From the NCBI GenBank assembly GCA_963701435.1, contig CAVPAL010000036.1:124001-188000 (forward strand): 64,000 nucleotides of DNA. Direction: 5' to 3'. The first letter of the stretch is position 1; each line of letters starts with the position of its first letter. The notes under the pieces are model-generated. The model was not told the origin of the DNA. It saw only the letters and a list, made by a program, of their open reading frames with translations, and did no database searches. The position numbers and the translations under genes were made by a program. The DNA comes from JAACFF01 sp963701435. Lineage in GTDB: Bacteria > Chloroflexota > Anaerolineae > Promineifilales > Promineifilaceae. Below, piece by piece: positions 8,509 to 16,253 of this stretch.

Positions 8509-11393
8509 CCGCGCTGCGCCAGGAATTGTCCGGTATAGCTGTTCGCAACGTTGGCAACCGCTTCTGGTGCACCGGCGGCAATGACGTAACCGCCGGCGTC
8601 GCCTCCTTCAGGGCCGAGATCGATGACATAATCGGCCGCATTGACCACATCCAGGTTATGCTCAATCACTAACACCGTATTGCCCGCATCCACCAGCTTA
8701 TGCAGCACGTCCAGCAGGTGTTGAATGTCGGCAAAGTGCAAGCCGGTGGTTGGCTCATCCAGAATATACAGTGTACGGCCGGTGGCGATGCGGCTTAACT
8801 CTTTGGCCAGCTTCACGCGCTGTGCTTCACCTCCTGACAGCGTTAGCGCGCTCTGGCCCAACCGGACATATTCCAGCCCGACATCATACAAGGTTTGTAA
8901 GATGCGCGCGATCTTGGAGTGGGAGGCAAAGAAGTCAAGCGCTTCTTGCACTTCCATCTCCAACACATCGGCGATCGATTTGCCGCGATATTGGATTTCG
9001 AGCGTCTGGTGATTATAACGGGCGCCATCGCAAGCTGCGCATTTGACCCAGACGTCGGCTAAAAAGTGCATTTCAACCCGTTTACGGCCGTATCCCTTAC
9101 ACTCCTCACAACGTCCCCCTTTAGCATTAAAACTGAACCGCCCCGCCTTGTAACCACGGGCTTTTGCCTCCGGCAAGCTGGCAAACAGTTTACGAATCTC
9201 GCCATACATGCCCACGTACGTCGCCGGATTGGAGCGCGGCGTGCGACCGATGGGGTTTTGAGTGATGCTGATCACTTTGTCGAGTAACGCCAGCCCTTCG
9301 ATACGCTCATGCAGTCCGGGAGCGGATTTAGCATTGTGATAAATACGCGCCAGCGCCGGGTGCAGCGTCTGGCGCACCAGGCTGCTTTTTCCGGAACCGC
9401 TCACGCCGGTCACACAGCCAAAGACGCCCAATGGAAAGGCCACATCGACGTTTTTCAGGTTATGCAACTGCGCGCCGTGCAGCATTAGCCAACCCTGTGG
9501 CTCGCGGCGGTGCGGATGGGGGCTGCTAACTTGCAAATTGCCGCGTAGATATTGGCCGGTTAGCGAACGGGGATCGGCCGTTACCTGCTGTGGTGTTCCT
9601 ACCGCGACCAATTCGCCGCCCCGCACGCCGGCACCTGGACCAAGATCAATTAGCCAGTCGGCGGCCAGCATCGTATCTTCATCATGTTCAATCACAACAA
9701 CCGTATTGCCCATATCACGCAGTTGCAGCAGCGTTTCCAGCAGCGTGTGGTGGTCACGTGGATGTAAACCAATTGAAGGCTCGTCGAGGATGTAGAGGAC
9801 GCCCACCAGCCCGCAGCCCAATTGGCTGGCCAGGCGGATGCGCTGAGATTCACCGCCGGAGAGGGTAGGGGCAGCACGGTCCAAAGTCAGATAATGCAGC
9901 CCTACGTTAAGCATAAATTGCAACCGCGAGCCGATTTCATTGACCAGTTCCACCGCAAACTCGCTTTGTTCCGCTGCAAAGACCAGGCTGCTGACCCAGG
10001 CATGGGCGGCGCGGATGTCCATTTGATTGACCTCCGGCAGGCGTACGCCGCCCACCGTGACAAAACGAGCTGTCGGACAAAGGCGTTCTCCCTGGCAAGT
10101 GGGGCAGGTCTGGCGACTCATAAATTGCCCTAGCTGCTCTCGCCGCCATTCAGAGTGTGTCTGGCGGAAGAAACGATTGATTTGATTAGCTGCGCCTTCA
10201 TAACCCCGCCGCAGTTCGCCTGACCACCCCCTTTCTTCCATTTCATGCTGGTAGACAAAAGTTCGTTCGCCGGAGCCATAGATCAAGACATGCCGAAAAT
10301 CTTCAGGCAGTTCATGCCAGGGCGTTTCCAGATCGACGCCATAGCTTTTAGCCACCGTAGCGACGAGATTATAGTTCCAAGAATCCTTTTTCTTGCGCAA
10401 TTCCTGGAAGTAAGGTGACGCGCCATCCAACAGGGAGAGGTGGGGGTTGGTAATGATAAGATCGGCATCAACCTGGAGCTGCAAGCCCAATCCGTTGCAG
10501 TCAGGACACATGCCCGCTGGAGAGTTGAAGCTGAAGAGGTTGGGGTTGAGGTCGGGCAGGCTGAGATCACAGTGGGGGCAGGCATTGTGTTCACTTAAAA
10601 GGAAGTTCTCACCATCCTGGTTGATAATTAGCAGGCCATTGGCGTTGGTTAAAGCGGTTTCGACCGAATCTATCACCCGCCGCCGGTAGCTGCCATCGAT
10701 TTCCTGCGGTGCGATGAGGCGATCGACGACCAACTCAATCGTGTGGGTCTTGGTTTTTTCGAGTTGGGGTAGTTTGCCTTCCAGCAAAATCATCTCCCCA
10801 TCAATGCGCACGCGTCGGAAACCATCACGTCGCGCCTTGCCCAATAGGTTACGCTGTGTGCCTTTGCGGCGATGTGCAACCGGAGCCAGAATTTGAAAAC
10901 GGATACCCGGTTGCAACGCCAGCACCTGGTTGGCGATTTCGAGTGGAGATTGGGCCTGCACCATCCGGCCACACTCAGGACAATGCGGCTGACCAACACG
11001 CGCATACAAGACGCGCAAGTAGTCGAGGATTTCGGTGACTGTGCCCACTGTGGAACGTGGATTACGGCTGACGGTCTTTTGTTCAATGGCGATGGCGGGG
11101 CTGAGGCCGGAAATCTGGTCAACTTTGGGCTTTTCCATCTGGCCGATGAACTGCCGGGCATAGGCGGAGAGGCTTTCTACATAACGGCGCTGCCCTTCGG
11201 CATAGAGCGTGTCGATGGCCAGCGATGATTTGCCGCTGCCGCTGACGCCGGTGATAACCACAAATTTATGGCGTGGAATGACGATGTCGATGTTTTTCAG
11301 GTTATGCTGTCGCGCGCCGCGAATGATGATGTCACCCAAGCCGGAAGGTCTGGTTGAGGAGTGGAATGGCTTGTTGCCCATAATTAGTGACAT
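8505..11393 (-). CDS. uvrA: UvrA excinuclease ABC subunit A
   Basis: 962 aa, full length. Damage-recognition ATPase of nucleotide excision repair; it loads UvrB on lesions. Visible: Walker A 'GVSGSGKSS' in both halves, ABC signatures 'LSGGESQRIRLA' and 'LSGGEAQRVKLA', Walker B 'LDEPSIGLHPRD' and 'LDEPTTGLH', and zinc modules with CPHC...CPDC and CEEC...CAAC. The segment around residues 160-245 ('RKGTQRNLLGKARRDGFRRVRIDGE') is the UvrB-binding domain, so this is a canonical UvrA and not a UvrA2-type paralogue. The C-terminus is unusually short after 'GQFLAQRG' because a repeat element supplies the stop codon. No uvrB or uvrC nearby. Confidence 0.96.
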   Translation of the reverse strand: MSLIMGNKPFHSSTRPSGLGDIIIRGARQHNLKNIDIVIPRHKFVVITGVSGSGKSSLAIDTLYAEGQRRYVESLSAYARQFIGQMEKPKVDQISGLSPAIAIEQKTVSRNPRSTVGTVTEILDYLRVLYARVGQPHCPECGRMVQAQSPLEIANQVLALQPGIRFQILAPVAHRRKGTQRNLLGKARRDGFRRVRIDGEMILLEGKLPQLEKTKTHTIELVVDRLIAPQEIDGSYRRRVIDSVETALTNANGLLIINQDGENFLLSEHNACPHCDLSLPDLNPNLFSFNSPAGMCPDCNGLGLQLQVDADLIITNPHLSLLDGASPYFQELRKKKDSWNYNLVATVAKSYGVDLETPWHELPEDFRHVLIYGSGERTFVYQHEMEERGWSGELRRGYEGAANQINRFFRQTHSEWRREQLGQFMSRQTCPTCQGERLCPTARFVTVGGVRLPEVNQMDIRAAHAWVSSLVFAAEQSEFAVELVNEIGSRLQFMLNVGLHYLTLDRAAPTLSGGESQRIRLASQLGCGLVGVLYILDEPSIGLHPRDHHTLLETLLQLRDMGNTVVVIEHDEDTMLAADWLIDLGPGAGVRGGELVAVGTPQQVTADPRSLTGQYLRGNLQVSSPHPHRREPQGWLMLHGAQLHNLKNVDVAFPLGVFGCVTGVSGSGKSSLVRQTLHPALARIYHNAKSAPGLHERIEGLALLDKVISITQNPIGRTPRSNPATYVGMYGEIRKLFASLPEAKARGYKAGRFSFNAKGGRCEECKGYGRKRVEMHFLADVWVKCAACDGARYNHQTLEIQYRGKSIADVLEMEVQEALDFFASHSKIARILQTLYDVGLEYVRLGQSALTLSGGEAQRVKLAKELSRIATGRTLYILDEPTTGLHFADIQHLLDVLHKLVDAGNTVLVIEHNLDVVNAADYVIDLGPEGGDAGGYVIAAGAPEAVANVANSYTGQFLAQRG

Positions 11394-11526
11394 GGTATCT
11401 CACTTTGAGAGATTTTTCTACATGCTAAAATGAAATCATATAATAAATGTAAGGGTGTATTGATAAATTGTAGCTCATACTTTACAATGCATTGTCACGG
11501 CGCTGATCTCACGCCGGCGCCAGTAG

Positions 11527-11748
11527 AGGCGCGGCCATGAAAAATCGGCTAAAAGTACTGCCAATGCTATTGAGCGCGGCAAATATGATCCCAGTTTGAC
11601 GCTGGCTTTCAAAATGGCGGCGCTTTTTGAACAGCCAATCGAAGAGATTTTCGAGCCAACCCCAGAAGAATCAGGTAAACCGCAGTTCAAGTCCTTTGGG
11701 GTTTCCGATAGTTTCGGCGGTTTACCTAATACTACAACCAGATTTTGA
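11527..11748 (+). pseudogene. C-terminal remnant of an Xre-family regulator
   Basis: The frame encodes 'ANAIERGKYDPSLTLAFKMA' followed by 'LFEQPIEEIFEP', the hallmark end of short YozG-like Xre helix-turn-helix regulators (normally ...TINAIE..KYDPSL.LAFKIA..F...IEEIF). The first two helices and the start codon are missing. Its last 25 or so codons and the stop are contributed by a repeat element (11673-11727). The preceding 11400-11526 holds nothing recognisable beyond the uvrA promoter region. Confidence 0.75.
11673..11727 (+). repeat. AGGTAA/TTACCT element, single-hairpin copy
   Basis: A perfect 11-bp stem (AGGTAAACCGC 11673-11683 with GCGGTTTACCT 11717-11727). The loop 'TTCAAGTCCTTTGG' matches the second loop of the full copy at 43143-43258. 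Only the second hairpin of the element is present. Confidence 0.8.
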
Positions 11749-11766
11749 CATAATGTTACTGACGAC

Positions 11767-11842
11767 AACCTCCCGGAGGCTAATCAAGCAGCTAAAACCT
11801 ATTTAGCGACCACCTTTGCCTAAATGTTGAGCCTCCGGGAGG
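11767..11842. repeat. CCTCCGGGAGG paired-palindrome element
   Basis: AACCTCCCGGAGG (11767-11779) and GCCTCCGGGAGG (11831-11842) are inverted copies; the second is followed by ATTCACTTCGAA. A matching arrangement is found at 60629-60685, where the palindrome is followed by TTTCATTTGAA. It lies just upstream of the SDR gene. Confidence 0.6.
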
Positions 11843-11924
11843 ATTCACTTCGAAGTCTCGTTGTAATACTAAAATGAAACAACAAATTTTTCCAAAATCA
11901 ACGGTTGTTGGATAAAGTAGAGAG

Positions 11925-12926
11925 ATGCTTGCACTTGTAACCGGCGCAACCGGCTTGATTGGCCGCCACGTCGTTGATGTCTTGTTGGCGCAAGGCGTCA
12001 ACGTGCGCGTCTTGGCGCGGGCCAGCAGTGATTTGACGTTCCTGAAAGCGCTGCCTGTTGAAATCGTGGTAGGGAAGGCAAACGATCGAACTAAGCTACG
12101 AACGGCCGTTCACAAAACAGATCTCGTTTTCCACATAGCCGGTTATCTAACCGCCAACGCGCCCTTTGGAACCGATAGCAACAGCGGAGACGCCGAATGG
12201 CCGCTCTACCAGGCCATTAACGTTGATTTTACCGCCAGCCTGCTCGACGCCAGCATAGAGGCCGGCGTCGGCCGGTTTCTCTACGTCAGTTCAAGCAGCG
12301 TCTACAGCCTAGACGCGCCTGTGCCCACACCAGAAGACGCCGCACTAAAACCTTTGAGTTTATACGGCCGTTCCAAATTACTCGCTGAAGAGAAAGTGCA
12401 GCAAGCGCAAGCGCACGGACTTGCCGCCGCCATCATTCGCCCCCCCGTGACCTATGGCCCCGGCGATCGCTATTTTACGCCCTTGGCGCTGCGGCTGGCG
12501 CGCCTGCCGGTGCTGCCGCTGGTCAACGGCGGGCGCACGCTCATGGACCTGGTATTTGTGCAAGATGTCGCCAATTTGTTATGGCGCGCAAGTCAAAGTC
12601 CACAGGCAAACGGCCGTATTTACAACGCCGGCCCCGGATACAAAACCAGCTTGCTCGATCTTGTCAATGCGCACCGCCAGCTTACCGGCAGCGGACCGCG
12701 CATCATTCCGGTCTCACCCCAAGTAGCAGGACGCACAGCCTGGTTCTCACGCCGCCTGATCAAACCTTTTGTCGCCGAAGCGGAAGCAGCCTTGACGCCG
12801 CAGGGACTAAATTTAATGAATCATGACCTGCATCTGGATATGTCCCGCGCCGCAGCAGAACTCAATTTCTCCCCTCAATTCAGCCTGTTAGCCGGTTTAC
12901 GCGTCACGCTGGCTCATTCAAATTGA
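11925..12926 (+). CDS. Extended SDR, NAD-dependent epimerase/dehydratase family
   Basis: 333 aa. N-terminal Rossmann motif TGATGLIG starting at residue 6; 'HIAGYLT' in place of the usual HxAA; catalytic triad visible as 'YVSSSSVYS' (Ser) and YGRSK (Tyr, Lys). The C-terminal part ('GGRTLMDLVFVQDVANLL' and 'GRIYNAGPGYKTSLLDLV') is typical of dihydroflavonol-4-reductase / 3-beta-HSD-like members acting on sugar nucleotides or steroid/terpenoid-like substrates. The exact substrate cannot be told. Weak AGAG upstream of the ATG. Same strand as the following STAS gene but separated by ~105 bp containing a small inverted repeat. Confidence 0.9.
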   Translation: MLALVTGATGLIGRHVVDVLLAQGVNVRVLARASSDLTFLKALPVEIVVGKANDRTKLRTAVHKTDLVFHIAGYLTANAPFGTDSNSGDAEWPLYQAINVDFTASLLDASIEAGVGRFLYVSSSSVYSLDAPVPTPEDAALKPLSLYGRSKLLAEEKVQQAQAHGLAAAIIRPPVTYGPGDRYFTPLALRLARLPVLPLVNGGRTLMDLVFVQDVANLLWRASQSPQANGRIYNAGPGYKTSLLDLVNAHRQLTGSGPRIIPVSPQVAGRTAWFSRRLIKPFVAEAEAALTPQGLNLMNHDLHLDMSRAAAELNFSPQFSLLAGLRVTLAHSN

Positions 12927-12990
12927 CATTGCGGCCTGCACCTACTATGATCATCCCCAGGAAAGCAATTATCACGTGACCCTTAACTGT

Positions 12991-13019
12991 TGCGTATTCA
13001 GTTGGCTACGCAATACGCA
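12991..13019. repeat. GCGTATT inverted repeat
   Basis: TGCGTATT (12991-12998) pairs with AATACGCA (13012-13019). The same words build the much larger hairpin at 34497-34547, so this is probably a member of a dispersed GCGTATTGCGTA-type repeat. It is 14 bp upstream of the STAS gene start. Confidence 0.5.
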
Positions 13020-13032
13020 ATGCGGAATAAAT

Positions 13033-13374
13033 ATGGAAATTCAGATTGACACAACCGACGACATCACAGTAGCAATTTTACGCGGTGAAGTTAACGGCCG
13101 TACCGCGCCCGATATCCAGCTGCAGCTCATTCCGACCCTGCAACCGGAAAGCAAAGTCTTGTTAGATTTGCACGGCGTCTCTTATATGTCCAGCGCCGGG
13201 CTGCGCATGTTGTTAAATTTTTATCGCCAGGCCCAAACCCAAAACAGTCAGATTGTGCTCGTGGGTTTAACCGAAATGGTACGCGATACCATGATGATTA
13301 CCGGGTTCCTGGAATTTTTTGAAGTCTATCCCAGCGTAGAAGAAGGGATAGATGCCCTCAAACAAAAATCATGA
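13033..13374 (+). CDS. STAS-domain anti-sigma factor antagonist (SpoIIAA/RsbV-like)
   Basis: 113 aa from the ATG at 13033, the standard STAS size. The motif 'LDLHGVSYMSSAGLRMLL' holds the serine phosphorylated by RsbW-type kinases. In partner switching, the unphosphorylated protein binds the anti-sigma kinase and frees its target; a PP2C phosphatase reactivates it. Both the likely kinase (15831-16250) and a SpoIIE phosphatase (16254-18101) lie 2.4 kb downstream on the same strand, beyond glgX. The upstream 19 codons of the open frame are discarded because they lie in a repeat and lack homology. No ribosome site is obvious. Confidence 0.93.
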   Translation: MEIQIDTTDDITVAILRGEVNGRTAPDIQLQLIPTLQPESKVLLDLHGVSYMSSAGLRMLLNFYRQAQTQNSQIVLVGLTEMVRDTMMITGFLEFFEVYPSVEEGIDALKQKS

Positions 13375-13423
13375 GGTCTGGAGCCATTTTGAGCAAGCAA
13401 GCGGAAATTTCTCGCATTCACAT

Positions 13424-13652
13424 AGGCAATTGGCAGAAAGTAATCAAAAATAAAGGTCATGGGAAATCTGCCAATTCCTCGAGGAAACCGCAGCTTCCTA
13501 ACTCCTCTTATTTTCAAGAATTTTCTACGGTTTACCTAGGTAATTGGCAGAAAGTAATCAAAAATAAAGGTCATGGAAAATCTGCCAATTCCTCGAGGAA
13601 ACCGCAGCTTTCCAACTCCTCTTATTTTCAAAAATTTTCTGCGGTTTACCTA
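13424..13652 (+). repeat. Tandem pair of AGGTAA/TTACCT double-hairpin elements
   Basis: Two ~113-bp copies in tandem (about 13424-13538 and 13539-13652). Each has hairpin 1 (AATTGGCAGA ... TCTGCCAATT), a CCTCGAGG linker, and hairpin 2 (AAACCGCAG ... CT(A/G)CGGTTT). The first hairpin differs from that at 43147-43195 (AATCGGCAAC ... GTTGCCGATT) by changes on both arms that keep pairing. The loops differ by only a few bases between the two tandem copies, implying a recent duplication. The block fills the space between the STAS gene and glgX. Confidence 0.9.
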
Positions 13653-13668
13653 ACTGCTCCCAAAGCCT

Positions 13669-15780
13669 ATGCAACGAATTGACATTTATCCCACCCACCA
13701 TCATGAAAATTTTCTCCTGCGTGCGGGACGGCCGTATCCTTTTGGCGCCAGCTTTGTGCCCGGAGGCGTCAATTTTGCCCTCTTTTCGCGTCATGCCACC
13801 GCCTGCACGCTGGTGCTTTTTGAAAGAGGCGCCGCAAAGCCGCTGGCTGAAATTCCATTTCCCGACGAATTTCGCATCGGCAATGTTTTTGCAATGGTTG
13901 TATTTGACCTTGAATACGAAGGTTTCGAATATGGCTTTCGTGTAGATGGACCATACCAGCCGCACCTGGGTCATCAATTCAACCCTGATATTGTGCTGCT
14001 GGATCCTTATGCCAAAGCCATCGGCGGTCGTAACGTGTGGGGCAAGTCTGCTGATTTCGACCAGCCAGATCCGCTGCGCGCGCAACTGGTCTACGACGAT
14101 TTTGACTGGCTGGCAGACCGGCCGCTGGAAACCCCACTGGAAGATTTAGTGATTTATGAAATGCACGTGCGCGGCTTCACACGACATGCCTCTTCCGGCG
14201 TCAAATATCCGGGGACTTTTGCAGCTATCCGTGAAAAGATCGCTTACCTGAAAGAGTTAGGGGTCAACGCGGTTGAACTGATGCCTATCCACGAATTTGA
14301 TGAATTCGACAATCAATTTTATAACCCGGACACAGGTGAACCTCTCAAAAATTATTGGGGTTACAGCACAATCGGTTTTTTTGCGCCCAAAGCCGGCTAT
14401 GCCGCCACCGGCGCGTTAGGCATGCAGGTTGATGAGTTCAAAGCGCTGGTCAAAGAGCTGCACAAAAACGGCATCGAAGTTATCCTGGACGTGGTTTTTA
14501 ATCATACCGGGGAAGGGGGGGAGGATCGTCCCAACATCTGCTTCCGTGGTTTGGACAATAAAACCTATTACATGCTGCGCCCGGACGGCCGTTACCAAAA
14601 TTTTAGCGGCTGTGGCAACACCATGAACTGCAACAATCCTGTTGTGCGCGGCATGGTACTCGACTGTCTGCGCTATTGGGTCGCCGAATACCACATCGAC
14701 GGCTTCCGCTTTGATCTCGCCTCCATTATGGGACGTGATTCCCATGGAAACCCGCTGCCCAATCCGCCGCTGTTGGAAGCGCTGGCGCATGATCCCATCC
14801 TGGGCAAAACCAAGCTCATCGCCGAAGCGTGGGATGCCGGCGGACTGTATCAGGTGGGGTCGTTTCCCGATTACGGCCGTTGGTCAGAATGGAACGACCG
14901 CTACCGGGACACGCTGCGCCAGTTTGTCAAAGGCGATCCCGGGCAAACGCAAGAAATCGCGCTGCAAATTCAGGGCGCCCCCAACATGTACGCTGAGCGC
15001 GGGCCAACTGCATCCATCAACTTTGTGACCTGCCACGATGGTTTCACTCTGGCAGACCTCTTCGCATACAATGAAAAACATAACGAGGCCAATGGAGAGG
15101 AAAACCGGGACGGTCACAGCCATAACAACAGTTGGAACTGCGGCCATGAAGGCCCGACCGACAACCCGGCCATAAACAGACTGCGCCGCCGTTTGATGAA
15201 AAACAGCATCGCTATTTTATTGGTCAGTCAGGGCGTCCCGATGCTGTTGATGGGAGATGAGGTCGCCCATACGAAACAAGGCAACAACAACACCTACTGT
15301 CAGGATAATGAGCTAAACTGGCTTGATTGGACGCGCCTGAAAACCGACAAGGACATGTTTCGCTTTGTAAAACAATGCATCGCTCTTCGTAAAGCTCACC
15401 CGATACTGCGCAAACGGCATCATTTCCAAAATCGGGATGCGACCAACAGCGGCTATCCTGATATTTCCTGGCATGGGGCTGAGGCATGGAATCCGGACTG
15501 GTCGCCCTACAACCGCACTTTGGCCTTTATGCTGTGTGGGCAGCATGCGCGCGCCGGTCTTTCACCCGATGATTACATCTATGTCGGCATGAATATGCAT
15601 TGGGAAGCGCATTCATTTGAATTACCCCGGCTGCCTCAAACGCGTCACTGGTTCCAGTTCGTTAACACCATTCTGGAACCTCCGTTTGAAATTTGCACGC
15701 CTGGCGCAGAAAAGCTGCTGTCAGATCAGGAACAATTCACGCTGGGAGCGCGCTCTGTCATTATATTGGTTGGGCGCTAG
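13669..15780 (+). CDS. glgX: Glycogen debranching enzyme GlgX (GH13_11)
   Basis: 703 aa, the family's usual size. It hydrolyses alpha-1,6 branches of phosphorylase-limit glycogen. An N-terminal CBM48-like domain ('PFGASFVPGGVNFALFS') is followed by the GH13 barrel: 'VIYEMHVRGFTR', 'VILDVVFNHTGEG', nucleophile in 'DGFRFDLAS', acid/base in 'LIAEAWDAGG', and third acid in 'FVTCHDGFTL'. The 'EENRDGHSHNNSWNCG' loop is characteristic of GlgX. The start is uncertain because the AGGTAA repeats run up to it and no ribosome site is visible. It lies between partner-switching genes, suggesting that glycogen mobilisation is co-expressed with that stress circuit. Confidence 0.95.
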   Translation: MQRIDIYPTHHHENFLLRAGRPYPFGASFVPGGVNFALFSRHATACTLVLFERGAAKPLAEIPFPDEFRIGNVFAMVVFDLEYEGFEYGFRVDGPYQPHLGHQFNPDIVLLDPYAKAIGGRNVWGKSADFDQPDPLRAQLVYDDFDWLADRPLETPLEDLVIYEMHVRGFTRHASSGVKYPGTFAAIREKIAYLKELGVNAVELMPIHEFDEFDNQFYNPDTGEPLKNYWGYSTIGFFAPKAGYAATGALGMQVDEFKALVKELHKNGIEVILDVVFNHTGEGGEDRPNICFRGLDNKTYYMLRPDGRYQNFSGCGNTMNCNNPVVRGMVLDCLRYWVAEYHIDGFRFDLASIMGRDSHGNPLPNPPLLEALAHDPILGKTKLIAEAWDAGGLYQVGSFPDYGRWSEWNDRYRDTLRQFVKGDPGQTQEIALQIQGAPNMYAERGPTASINFVTCHDGFTLADLFAYNEKHNEANGEENRDGHSHNNSWNCGHEGPTDNPAINRLRRRLMKNSIAILLVSQGVPMLLMGDEVAHTKQGNNNTYCQDNELNWLDWTRLKTDKDMFRFVKQCIALRKAHPILRKRHHFQNRDATNSGYPDISWHGAEAWNPDWSPYNRTLAFMLCGQHARAGLSPDDYIYVGMNMHWEAHSFELPRLPQTRHWFQFVNTILEPPFEICTPGAEKLLSDQEQFTLGARSVIILVGR

Positions 15781-15830
15781 CCGCAAGTTTTTATTGCCTG
15801 GGCGCTCCAGACATTCTAAATCAGTCAGCT

Positions 15831-16250
15831 ATGGAAATTTTAACGGTTCGTGGAAATCTCAAGTCAATCAGCCGGATCACGGCCTATGTGAATCAGGCGG
15901 CAGAGCAGGCCGGCTTGAGTGAAAGAACGACCTATTATTTGTGTCTGGCTGTGGATGAGATCGCTACCAATGTCATTATGCATGGATATCAGGCAGAAGG
16001 GAAGCAGGGCAATCTGTCCATTTGGGCTGAGGCGGATGCAGATATTCTGCGTATCTGTCTGGAGGATACAGGGCAAAGTTATGATCCACGGCAGGTTCCT
16101 CCGCCTGACTTGCAACGGCCGTTACACGAACGCGAACCAGGCGGTCTAGGCATTTATCTGGCGCTGCGAAGCGTGGACAAATTCCAATACCAGCAGTGTC
16201 AGGGGCGCAATCGCAGCACATTTATCATTCAAAAACCGAGAAATAATTAA
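15831..16250 (+). CDS. RsbW-like anti-sigma serine kinase (HATPase)
   Basis: 139 aa. GHKL ATPase motifs in order: N box 'AVDEIATNVIMHGY', G1 box 'LEDTGQSYDP', G2-like 'EPGGLGIYLAL' and a terminal 'NRSTFIIQK' strand. This is the kinase/anti-sigma class that phosphorylates STAS antagonists and sequesters sigma factors or other targets. Start taken at the ATG 15831, 50 bp after glgX; the longer open frame upstream overlaps glgX and is not homologous. It is four bases from the phosphatase gene that follows, so the two form an operon. No sigma factor gene of the SigB type is linked. Confidence 0.92.
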   Translation: MEILTVRGNLKSISRITAYVNQAAEQAGLSERTTYYLCLAVDEIATNVIMHGYQAEGKQGNLSIWAEADADILRICLEDTGQSYDPRQVPPPDLQRPLHEREPGGLGIYLALRSVDKFQYQQCQGRNRSTFIIQKPRNN

Positions 16251-16253
16251 TCC

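Noticed and set aside
11475..11768. 97-codon minus-strand frame opposite the Xre remnant
   Set aside because: The plus strand encodes a recognisable HTH remnant; the minus frame is its shadow and contains repeat sequence.
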